The position numbers and the translations under genes are program-made. Below the pieces are notes generated by a model. The model had not been told where the DNA came from and searched no databases. It saw only the letters and a program-made list of their open reading frames with translations. 17,056 bases of DNA from an uncultured Verrucomicrobiales bacterium (GTDB lineage Bacteria; Verrucomicrobiota; Verrucomicrobiia; Verrucomicrobiales; Akkermansiaceae): NCBI GenBank assembly GCA_937916135.1, contig CALFTQ010000157.1:1-17056 (forward strand), given 5' to 3'. Shown here in pieces: positions 5,454 to 14,100 of the stretch. Positions within the stretch are counted from its first letter, which is position 1; every line of letters starts with the position of its first letter.

Positions 5454-8400
5454 GGTTCAGATACAATCCGGGTATTGGGGGAAAGACCGTAAACCTGGGG
5501 CTCATACATGAGCTGAGCCTGGGCGGGCGGCGCGGCAGAGGTGCCAGCGCGCTTCACGCGGGCGTAGTACTGCATGTTGAGCAGGTCGCGGCCCTCCCAG
5601 CGGGTGCAGAAGCCGCGCACACGGTCAGCCAGGTATTCGCGGTGATCGAACCAGAAGCTCCAGCGGGTCGGTTCCAGACCAGCAGACTGGCCGGGCACAT
5701 TGGGGTTGATGGCCTCCATGCAGGCGGGAAGGTAATCCTCCAGCACCAGATATTTCAGTTCATCTGCTACCTTGGCGCAGGTGAGCGTGACACGCACCAC
5801 ATCGCCCACCTTGAAAGAGGTAGCGGGGCGCCACACGCCATCTGCCCCCCTGGTCTCATACAGGCGGGTAAGCTGCAACCCGCACTCCGTCACGCCCGGG
5901 TAGTCAGTGGTGGCCGGCAGGGCTCGCACGCTGAAGGTGGCATACACCGTGCCTTTCTCAGCGGCCAGCATGGTGGGCAGCGACTTCATCTCCTGCCCGG
6001 GCTGCCAGGGCAGCGGCACGGTGGTGCAGCCCTTGTCCAGCTTGATTTCCGTACCATCCTGCAGCAGCAGCGTGGCCTCACCACCCTCATTTTTCTTGAG
6101 ATTCAGGTACTCCGCCAGTGCCAGCAGGGTCCAGGCATGGCGCTGCGTGGTTCCGTGGCGGTAATCGCGCCCGACTGTGCGCATCCAGCTGCGGAAAGCC
6201 GCATCCCCCTCAGCCGGGGTGGTCAGCAGGGAAAGGATGAACTGCATGCCGGCGCGCGACTCGCGGTCGAGGCAGGCATCCTTCTTTTCCAATGCCTTGC
6301 GCAGGACCGACATCATGCCCTCAGACTCACCGCGGGTGCGGGCAAAGCAGAACTGCGCCATGGCAGAAAGCTTGCTGGTATCTGCCTTCCAGAGGTATTG
6401 GAGCAGATTCTCCAGTTTTTCCTCAGGCACCTCATAGCCCTGCTCCTGCGCCAGCTTCAGCACACAGGCCGCATGAGCACTGGCCCACAGACAAGATTCG
6501 CGCTGGCCGGCCCAGTAGGCCAGGCCTCCGTCCTTGCACTGGCGGTTAAGGAGCTCGGCAATAATCTCCTTCACGGTATCCCTCACTTCCTCCGGGCTGG
6601 TTCCGGCCATGAGCGGGCAGAACGGCGCGAGGTGATCATACAGCAGCCAGGGGATGAGCGCCGAGGCGCGCTGCTCGGTGCAGCCGTAGGGATAGGTCAG
6701 CAGGAAATCCGCAGCCCCGGCCAGGTGCAAAAGAGGATTGGCCGAGACCTGCAGCTCCATCCTGCCGCGGGTGGCAGATGCAACATCCGTCCCCATGAGA
6801 ACCGCAAGGGATTGTGCAGAATCCCCCGCTGAAATCGCAAGGCGATGCACTTCCTTAAGCACCGGAGCAGGGAAACGCACCTCGAATTCGCCCTGCACCG
6901 CATCGCTGCCGGGCTTGCCGAGTGCCGTCCAGCGCAGTTTCTGTGCACCTTCCGAGGCAGCCTTGAAAGGGAAGTACAGGGTGCCCTGCCCGTGCGCGGC
7001 CAGCGTTATCTGCCGGGACTCCGCAGCTCCTTCGAGGGTGACAGTCCAGGTGCCGGCCTCGTCCGTATTGTTCACGATGGAAAGCGGCAGACGCAGTTCA
7101 TCGCCCAGGCTCATGAAGAGCGGTGTGCCCGGGGTGAGCATCACGGGCTGGGCCACGGTGAATTCACCCGAGGCAGAGCCGAAGCGCTTGCCGCCCTTAT
7201 CCAGAGCCACGGCAAAGACGCGGTAGGTCGTGAGCGTGTCCGGCAGCTTCACCTCCGTGGAGAATCGCCCATCAGCATCCGCACGCAGCGCACCTTTCCA
7301 CACGGCAACAGGCGCAAAATCCGTACGCAGACGCGGCGCCGTCATTTCGCTTCCGCCGGCCACTTTCCCCAGGCCTGTACCCATCGCCATTGGCGCCGGA
7401 GCGGCATCCAGGCCGATGCCTACATCTATGTCTATCCCCTCCTCCGTAGCGGCATCCATCATTGCATCCATGGCCCCCCCTTGAACAGCAACAGGTTCAG
7501 CATAGGCCTTCTTGTAGAAAGTTGCCGCGCGATTCAGGCGCGCCCCACCGGCAGCGCTGCACTCAACCTGACAAGCTCCGTATGATGCCGGGGTAAGGGA
7601 ATACCCCTTGCCCACCAGGTCACCGCGCCAGATGCCGGGCATGAGACCTGGCTCCCCCACCAACCGCTGACGTCGATACGGCGCCCCGGCCCCGGTGAGG
7701 CTGAAACGGCGCGACCAGCCATGGCAGAAGAAGGATTCGGGGTCGGGTTTCTCATACCGCCCAACAGAAAGCATACCGGCATCCACCGCGTAGAGGGTCA
7801 CCTCCGCATCGGCGGGCTGTCCATCTGCCAGAACGCGGCCGGAGAGAGTCACCGTCTCCGCCGGGCGGCAGACCTTCTGCGGCAGGTTCAGCTCCACATC
7901 CAGGTGATATTTCGAAATGGGCACAAAACACGCCTCATGGCAGATTACCGGTGCCGACTGAGTATCAGCCGGGGGCAGCACCAGGGTGGCACTCACCGAG
8001 CCTTCCTCTCCGGCTTGCAGCGGCACCCGGTGGGTCTGAATCCCGGCCTGCACCGGCAGCACCAGATGACGCAGCTTCTGCGCACAGCCAATGAAGAGAT
8101 GAGCCTGCGCGGCCTTCGGCAGCTCGCAGCGCAGCTCCAGCTCACCCGCCTTATGCTCCAGCTTCAGCTCGGGAGACTCCGCTCGCGGACGGAAGAACCA
8201 GAGCGGATGCGTCGTGGTGCTTTCGCGCCCTTCGGCATCGCGCCCACTGATAACCCAGGCATCAGCATCGGGGTACTTTTCCCGGGCATCAAAAGGCAAG
8301 GGGTGGCCGAGTTCACAGTTGGCGGGCACCGTCATGCTGCCGGACCAGAGCTCAACCTTGCGGTCTTCCATCTTACCTAAGCCGTTGTCGCCAATGATGG

Positions 8401-11167
8401 GTTCCCGCTTATGCTGAATAAGTTTCAGATTCAGCTGCTGCTCACGCTCCAGCACCTTATCTGTCCGGACATCGAAAAGCTTCACCCGGCCATTCGCGTT
8501 GCGCACATAGAAATCAGCAGGGTATACGGGCTTGCACACCCTAGGTATCCGCACATATTCTTCGCGGTCGTTCACCACACTGCCGCGCACGCAGATGACG
8601 CGCCGCTCCTTAACCGGTTCCTTCAGCTCCCGGGTGAGGCTGGCCTTGCCCTCAGCATCAAGCTTGAGCTCAACCTGCTCGTTCTCCACATTGAGGGAAC
8701 ACTCTGCCCCCGCCAGCGGCACCCCGCTGTAATCCACCGCAGAAACACGCACAGTGTAACTATGCGGAGCCACAGGATTCACCTCCAGCTCCATAGCTGC
8801 CTTGAAGGCATCCCGGCGGAACACCTGACAATTGGCAGAAATCCACTGTTGGAACCTGCCGCACTCCACGCCGATGGAGTAGAAGCCGGTCACATCGTCC
8901 TCGCCCTTCGGCAGCAGGAACTGCGCCTCGAAGGCGCCGAACTCGCCCAGCGAAACCTCGCGGGTCTGCAGATTTTCCCCATTCGGCGCGCGGAAAATGA
9001 GTTTTGCCTTCTTCTGAGCCGGAATGGCGCAGCTGCCATCGGCCAGCTTGTGGCGCAGAATACCGCGCACATTGATAGTATCGCCGGGGCGGTACAAGGG
9101 GCGGTCCAGCACCAGCATGGTGGACTGCCCGCGGCCCCGGGAACCGGCACTGCGTCTCTTGCCGTGCCACAGATTGAGCAGCACGGAATCATTCCCGCTG
9201 CGCACTTCCACCAGACCATTGATGGCAGAATCTTCCGGCAACCAGGCAATGCCGTTCTGCACAGTCAGCTGGCACCGGGCACCGGCCTTGTCGCTGTAAG
9301 TCACCGTGCCGGACTCCACCGGGGAGCCGTCCGAAAAGCGATTCACCAGAATAGCGGCATCGCCCACAGCCACATTCAAATCCGTAACCTGCACCACCAC
9401 ATCCTGCTGCGAATCCAGCGATTCAGCAGGTTTCCTGTGCTGCTGCAGCGCACTCCGCACCCCGGCATTTGCTACAGGCTGCAAGCGCAGCAGATACGTG
9501 CCGGGAGCCACAGGGCCGCCGATAGCGGAATCGAGCGGGAGCACGGCCTCGCCGCTCTGCAGCAGGCCACCGACTCCGGCGGGAAGCTGCATTCCGGGCA
9601 AGGGTGTGGCCCCCGCCAGCACCTCAGCGCTGCGTGCTGCTCTTTCTTTTTCTTCATCGCGCAGACGAATCAGCTGGTAAACATCCTGTGACCTGCCACT
9701 GTTGTTCACCTCCAGACCGAGCTCACGGCGGGCATCCAGCATATCACAATCCAGTTGACGGGCCAGCACACGGGCAGAATTGCTCAGGCGCCCTTCCACG
9801 GCCAGAGCCCGCTTGTCTTCCGCCACGCGCCAGGCACTCACCTTCACGGAATCCAGGTTCGTATACGGCAGGCGCAGGTTATGGTCACCTTTCAGGGGTA
9901 CTTGCACGGCCTCGCCATATTGCAGCACGGGCCAGGCGGGGTTCAGCGCAATGCGGTGGCGGTGCTCCGCGGCCAGTCCCCAGCCCAGAGCCGACTTGGT
10001 ATCACCCGGCAGCACCACATCCAGCACAGCCGGCACCGGGGCACTCACCTCCACAAAGAAACCGAGCGCCAGCCCCTTCGGGGTATAGGAAAAATCGCCA
10101 CCCGGGCGTACCCAGTGCGGGCCAACCATGGGCAATTCCTGAGCCCCGGCGTAGCGGAACTCCAAGCGCTGGCCATTCAGCATCAGCTCTTTTTTACCTT
10201 CCCCGGTTCTTGCCGCCACCTGCTCACCCACCGCCAGCTGCATGCGGTCAAACAGCCCCGGCAGCTCTGCTGCCTTCATAGGTTCGCTGAAAAAGACACG
10301 CAGACGGCAGGTCTTGTTTTCATGCAACACCCACTCCACTCCAGAGCCCAGCTCTGCTTTCGGCACCAACTCACAGACAGGATCCGCCGTGGCAAAGCCC
10401 TGCGCCTTCTCCGGCAGGAGAAGCAGGTGCCATTCCTTCTCCGGCTCCAGCGGACTTACCGGGCGCACGACCACATGCCCCGGCAGCGGGGTATCGGGGG
10501 TGAGTTTTTTCCACACGTCTTCGCCGCGATTCTCCAGGATGCGCAGTGTATTCAGAGTCACGCCGTGCTTCAGGCATGCCGGCTCGAGCGTCGTCTCCAC
10601 TGTCGTGCTGTAACGGACTTCCTCGAGCTCTTCATCCCAGTGGGCCTCCCGGAATACAAAGCGTAAGCCGGAATCGGGCGAGAGTCCGCGGCTTTCACGG
10701 GTCAGGTGGTGATTAGCGCTCACCACAACGCCCACTCCCTTGTCATCCATGAAATCCTTTCCGCTCAGGGTATCATCAGGGCAGAAAAAAACACGTTCCT
10801 GCTGCGGCGCCTCTGCCCCGCCCAGATATGTTGTGCCGGGATTCAGGCGGAACCTGTATTCCGTGGCGCAGGAAGTGCCCACCGGGAAACTGATACGCAA
10901 GGTATCCTGGTCGCGCCACACGCCGGTGGGCTTGAACTGAGCATCGCCGGTGATAGTGAAGATATCGCGCCCGAGGTCCTCGTCACTCAGACCGGAGGTA
11001 TCGTCGTAGTAGCCATTGTGCACAGCAGTCTGACTCACCAGTGGTTCCGGGAACTTGAACTCCACAACCTGCTCGTAAAGGTAGGGGTTCAGTCTCGGCC
11101 ATTCGGCCGAATGGGCAGGAAACAGGGCGGCAGCGCAGCCCAGCAGCAGGATGGGAAGATGTTTCAT
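5450..11167 (-). CDS. Bacterial alpha-2-macroglobulin-like protease trap, second copy
   Basis: This 1905-residue protein is exported by a signal peptide at about 1-21 (MKHLPILLLGC to PAHSA). An LLGC near position 11 could be a lipobox, but the following stretch favours ordinary cleavage. N-terminal beta-sandwich segments (for example VRFSEPMKAAELPGLFDRM-like) lead to an MG2-like motif, LDRPLYRPGD, at D688. A bait-like linker lies at about 1194-1276, followed by an A2M/MG7 segment, APRLRTDFAPVAVWKG, from about 1277. The thioester motif CTEQ is at 1496-1499 inside YPYGCTEQ, in a helical toroid domain. The C-terminal MG-like part ends with ARVKRAG and MYEPQVYG. In the family, cleavage of the bait exposes the Cys-Gln thioester, which binds the attacking protease. 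The gene follows the first copy by 22 bases with a weak ribosome site, so it depends on the same transcript. Confidence 0.93.
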   Translation of the reverse strand: MKHLPILLLGCAAALFPAHSAEWPRLNPYLYEQVVEFKFPEPLVSQTAVHNGYYDDTSGLSDEDLGRDIFTITGDAQFKPTGVWRDQDTLRISFPVGTSCATEYRFRLNPGTTYLGGAEAPQQERVFFCPDDTLSGKDFMDDKGVGVVVSANHHLTRESRGLSPDSGLRFVFREAHWDEELEEVRYSTTVETTLEPACLKHGVTLNTLRILENRGEDVWKKLTPDTPLPGHVVVRPVSPLEPEKEWHLLLLPEKAQGFATADPVCELVPKAELGSGVEWVLHENKTCRLRVFFSEPMKAAELPGLFDRMQLAVGEQVAARTGEGKKELMLNGQRLEFRYAGAQELPMVGPHWVRPGGDFSYTPKGLALGFFVEVSAPVPAVLDVVLPGDTKSALGWGLAAEHRHRIALNPAWPVLQYGEAVQVPLKGDHNLRLPYTNLDSVKVSAWRVAEDKRALAVEGRLSNSARVLARQLDCDMLDARRELGLEVNNSGRSQDVYQLIRLRDEEKERAARSAEVLAGATPLPGMQLPAGVGGLLQSGEAVLPLDSAIGGPVAPGTYLLRLQPVANAGVRSALQQHRKPAESLDSQQDVVVQVTDLNVAVGDAAILVNRFSDGSPVESGTVTYSDKAGARCQLTVQNGIAWLPEDSAINGLVEVRSGNDSVLLNLWHGKRRSAGSRGRGQSTMLVLDRPLYRPGDTINVRGILRHKLADGSCAIPAQKKAKLIFRAPNGENLQTREVSLGEFGAFEAQFLLPKGEDDVTGFYSIGVECGRFQQWISANCQVFRRDAFKAAMELEVNPVAPHSYTVRVSAVDYSGVPLAGAECSLNVENEQVELKLDAEGKASLTRELKEPVKERRVICVRGSVVNDREEYVRIPRVCKPVYPADFYVRNANGRVKLFDVRTDKVLEREQQLNLKLIQHKREPIIGDNGLGKMEDRKVELWSGSMTVPANCELGHPLPFDAREKYPDADAWVISGRDAEGRESTTTHPLWFFRPRAESPELKLEHKAGELELRCELPKAAQAHLFIGCAQKLRHLVLPVQAGIQTHRVPLQAGEEGSVSATLVLPPADTQSAPVICHEACFVPISKYHLDVELNLPQKVCRPAETVTLSGRVLADGQPADAEVTLYAVDAGMLSVGRYEKPDPESFFCHGWSRRFSLTGAGAPYRRQRLVGEPGLMPGIWRGDLVGKGYSLTPASYGACQVECSAAGGARLNRAATFYKKAYAEPVAVQGGAMDAMMDAATEEGIDIDVGIGLDAAPAPMAMGTGLGKVAGGSEMTAPRLRTDFAPVAVWKGALRADADGRFSTEVKLPDTLTTYRVFAVALDKGGKRFGSASGEFTVAQPVMLTPGTPLFMSLGDELRLPLSIVNNTDEAGTWTVTLEGAAESRQITLAAHGQGTLYFPFKAASEGAQKLRWTALGKPGSDAVQGEFEVRFPAPVLKEVHRLAISAGDSAQSLAVLMGTDVASATRGRMELQVSANPLLHLAGAADFLLTYPYGCTEQRASALIPWLLYDHLAPFCPLMAGTSPEEVRDTVKEIIAELLNRQCKDGGLAYWAGQRESCLWASAHAACVLKLAQEQGYEVPEEKLENLLQYLWKADTSKLSAMAQFCFARTRGESEGMMSVLRKALEKKDACLDRESRAGMQFILSLLTTPAEGDAAFRSWMRTVGRDYRHGTTQRHAWTLLALAEYLNLKKNEGGEATLLLQDGTEIKLDKGCTTVPLPWQPGQEMKSLPTMLAAEKGTVYATFSVRALPATTDYPGVTECGLQLTRLYETRGADGVWRPATSFKVGDVVRVTLTCAKVADELKYLVLEDYLPACMEAINPNVPGQSAGLEPTRWSFWFDHREYLADRVRGFCTRWEGRDLLNMQYYARVKRAGTSAAPPAQAQLMYEPQVYGLSPNTRIVSEP
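6671..6682 (-). other. Thioester motif CTEQ of the second A2M copy
   Basis: Residues 1496-1499 read Cys-Thr-Glu-Gln in the context YPYGCTEQRAS. This is the site where A2M and complement C3-type proteins form an internal Cys-Gln thioester. Both essential residues are present, so this copy belongs to the thioester-competent class (like E. coli YfhM) and not the class that has lost it (like YfaS). Confidence 0.9.
7340..7588 (-). other. Bait-like variable linker of the second A2M copy
   Basis: This segment (about residues 1194-1276) lies between the conserved GKGYSLTP and APRLRTDFAPVAVW blocks. It is rich in Ala, Gly, Met and Asp, with few basic residues (an R-L-N-R cluster and a KK pair near its start). 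It shows no similarity to the matching 74-residue segment of the first copy. Position and low complexity fit the exposed bait region of the family. Confidence 0.65.
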
Positions 11168-11189
11168 AGACGTTTGGTTCCAGTTTCAA

Positions 11190-14100
11190 TCAAGGTTCAC
11201 TTTTGATTCGGGCATTCGGAGAAAGACCGTAAACCTGCGGTTCATACATGAGCTGGGCCTGCGCCGGCGGGGCCATGGAGGTGCCGGCACGCTTCACCCG
11301 GGCATAGTAGCGCAGGTTGAGCAGGTTCCTGTCCGCCCAGCGGGTGCAGAATCCACGCACGCGATCGGCCAGGTACTCGCGGTGGTCGAACCACTGACTC
11401 CAATCCAGCGCCGGGAGCCCCACAGCCTGACTGGGCACATTCGGGTTGATAGCCTCCATGCAGGCCGGCAGATAATCCTCCAGCACCAGGTATTTCAGAT
11501 CATCTGCCACCTTGGCGCAGGTGAGCGTGACGCGCACCACGTCACCTACCTTGAAGCTGGTAGCAGGGCGCCACACGCCGTCTGCCGACCTGGTTTCATA
11601 CAGGCGGGTCACCTGGAGCCCGTGCTCTGTCACCCCGGGATAATCCGAAACAGACGGCAGAGCCCGCACACGCAGGGTGGCATACACCGTGCCGTTGTGG
11701 GCCGCCAGCGTGGTGGGCAGCGACTTCATCTCCTGCCCCGGCTGCCAGGGCAGTTTCACCACAGTGGCTTGCTTGCCCAGCTGCATCTGCGAGCCGTCCT
11801 GCAAGGCAAGTATGGCCGTGCCTCCCTGCTCCTTCTTGAGGTTGAGGTATTCCACCAGGGCAAAGAGCGTCCAGGAATTGCCCTGGGTGGTGCCGTGGCG
11901 GTGGTCGCGGCCCACGCTGCGCATCCAGGTGCGGAAGGCCGCATCTGCCTCATCGGGGTTCTCCAGCATACTGAGCATGAATTGCAGGCTGGACTTCGTT
12001 TCGCGCAGAATCCAGTCGCGGGATTCATCCTCTTTCAGCATCTCACGCAGAATATCCTTCATCTGCCCGGTCTTGCCGCGGGTGCGGGCAATGGCAAAGC
12101 GCGTGCGGGCCGATTCCTTGCTGGCAGAGGTCCACCACAGGTAGCTGTAGAGCCTGTCCATGGCATCCTCCGGCACTTCGTATCCCATTTCCTGCGCCAG
12201 CTTGAACACATAGCCCACATGCGCTGTGGCCCACAGGCTGGAGTGGTTCCACCCGCCCCAGTAGGAAAGGCCTCCATCCTCGCACTGACGAGGCAGCAGC
12301 TCATCAATCACTTTCTGCACCACCTTCTTCACATCCTCAGGGGGCGTCTGAGCCATCTTCGGGCAGAAGGGGGCCAGGTGCTCATACAGAAGCCAGGGAA
12401 TAAGCGCCGAGGCCCGCTGCTCGGTACAGCCGTAGGGGTACTCCAACAGGAAATCCGCAGCCCCGGCCAGATGCAGCAGCGGATTGGCCGAGGCCACCAG
12501 CTCCAGCTCGCCACGCGTGGCGGTACCCACCTCGCTGCCCAGCAGCGTGGCCAGCTGCACCGACGCCTCGCCCGGAGCGAGGGTGAAGCGGTGCGTTTCC
12601 TTGAGCACCGGCGCGGGGAAACGCACGGCGAACTCGCCCTGCACCGCATCGCTGCCGGGTTTGCCAATCGCGGTCCAGCGCAGCTTCTGCTCACCTTCCG
12701 CTGTGGCCTTGAAATCGAAGAAGAGCGTGCCGCTCTGGCGCGCACCCAGCGTGATTTCCTGCGGGGCTGCTGCACCCTCCAGCGTGACGCACCAGGTGCC
12801 GGCTTCATCGGTATTGTTCACGATGGAAAGCGGCAGGCGCAGCTCATCGCCCAGGCTCATGAAGAGCGGAGTGCCGGGCGTGAGCATCACGGGCTGCGCC
12901 ACGGTAAACTCACCCCTGGATGAGCCGAAGCGCTTGCCGCTCCTGTCCACCGCCACGGCAATCACCTCGTAGGTGGTGAGCGTGTCCGGCAGGGTCACCT
13001 GGGCGGAGAAATGGCCACTGGCATCGGTGCGCAGCGCCCCCTTCCACACCGCCACCGGAGCAAAGTTGGTGCGCAGCCGCGGAGCCGCCCCGGGTGCATC
13101 CGGCATGGCGGCATAAAGGGGGCCTTCATCCGAGCCCTCCCTCTCTTCGGCTTCTTCATCCCCGGGGGGAGTATAGAACACGGCTGGAGCCGGAGCTACT
13201 GCACAGGCTTCCTGATATTGTTCGCCGTAAGATAAAGCATCGTCCAACATAGTCAGTATGCCCTTCCTCTTCCTGGAAGCCCTACCGAAGCCAGGTATAC
13301 GGAACGAAGGGCTGAGCGAATACCCCCTGCCCACCAGGTCACCCTGCCAGAAGCCGGGCATGAACTGCAGCAGGGATTCACACGCGTGCGAGCCGTAGCC
13401 CAATGAACGCACCAGCGAGAACCTGCGGGCATCGCCGGTAAAGAAATAAGCCTCCGGGTCCGGGTAATCATAATGGCCTACGGAAAGCATGCCGGCATCC
13501 ACGGCATAGAGGGTCACCTCGGCATCTGCAGGTTTACCGTCCGCCTGCACCTGGCCGGAAAGCGTAATCGTCTCTGCCGGGCGGCAGACCTGCTGGGGCA
13601 GATTCAGCGATACCGCCAGATGATAGCGGCAGATGGGCACAAAGCAGGTCGATTCCGTGCAAACAGCCTTATCCCCTGGATTCTGCCCCGGCAGAACCAG
13701 CGTGAGGCTGAGGGTTCCTTCCTCGCCCTCGGCAAGCGGCACACGATACGTCTGCTTGCCCGCCTGCACCGGCAGGGTCAGGTGGCGCAGCTTCTGCCCG
13801 CAACCCACCAGCACATGGGCATGCCCGGCATGCGGCAGCTCCGCCAGCAACTCGGCCGCGCCATCGCGGGCCGTGACTTTCAGCTCCGGACGGACCTCAT
13901 CCCTGGTTCTGAAATTCCATGTCCGCCTCCTGGTTTCACAGCATCGCCCGGCTGCATCACGACCGGTAGCTACCAGCCAGTCTGCCTTTCCGAGCAAGGC
14001 TTCCATTTCCTCCGGGAACGGTAATCCCAGCTCACAATTGGCCGGCACGGTAAGGCTGCCGCTCCAGAGCGCAACCTCCTGTTCCTTGCAATAGCCCAGT

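Noticed and set aside
11135..11167. Lipobox LLGC in the signal peptide of the second A2M copy
   Set aside because: The cysteine comes after only ten residues, and the hydrophobic stretch continues to a good AHSA-type cleavage site. The first copy has no equivalent cysteine. Not excluded, but not called as a lipoprotein.
11151..12923. Open frame of 590 codons on the plus strand opposite the first A2M copy
   Set aside because: A similar frame occurs opposite the paralogue at 5642-6832, as expected from shared sequence. Composition is His/Arg/Gln-rich, and no promoter or ribosome site was found.
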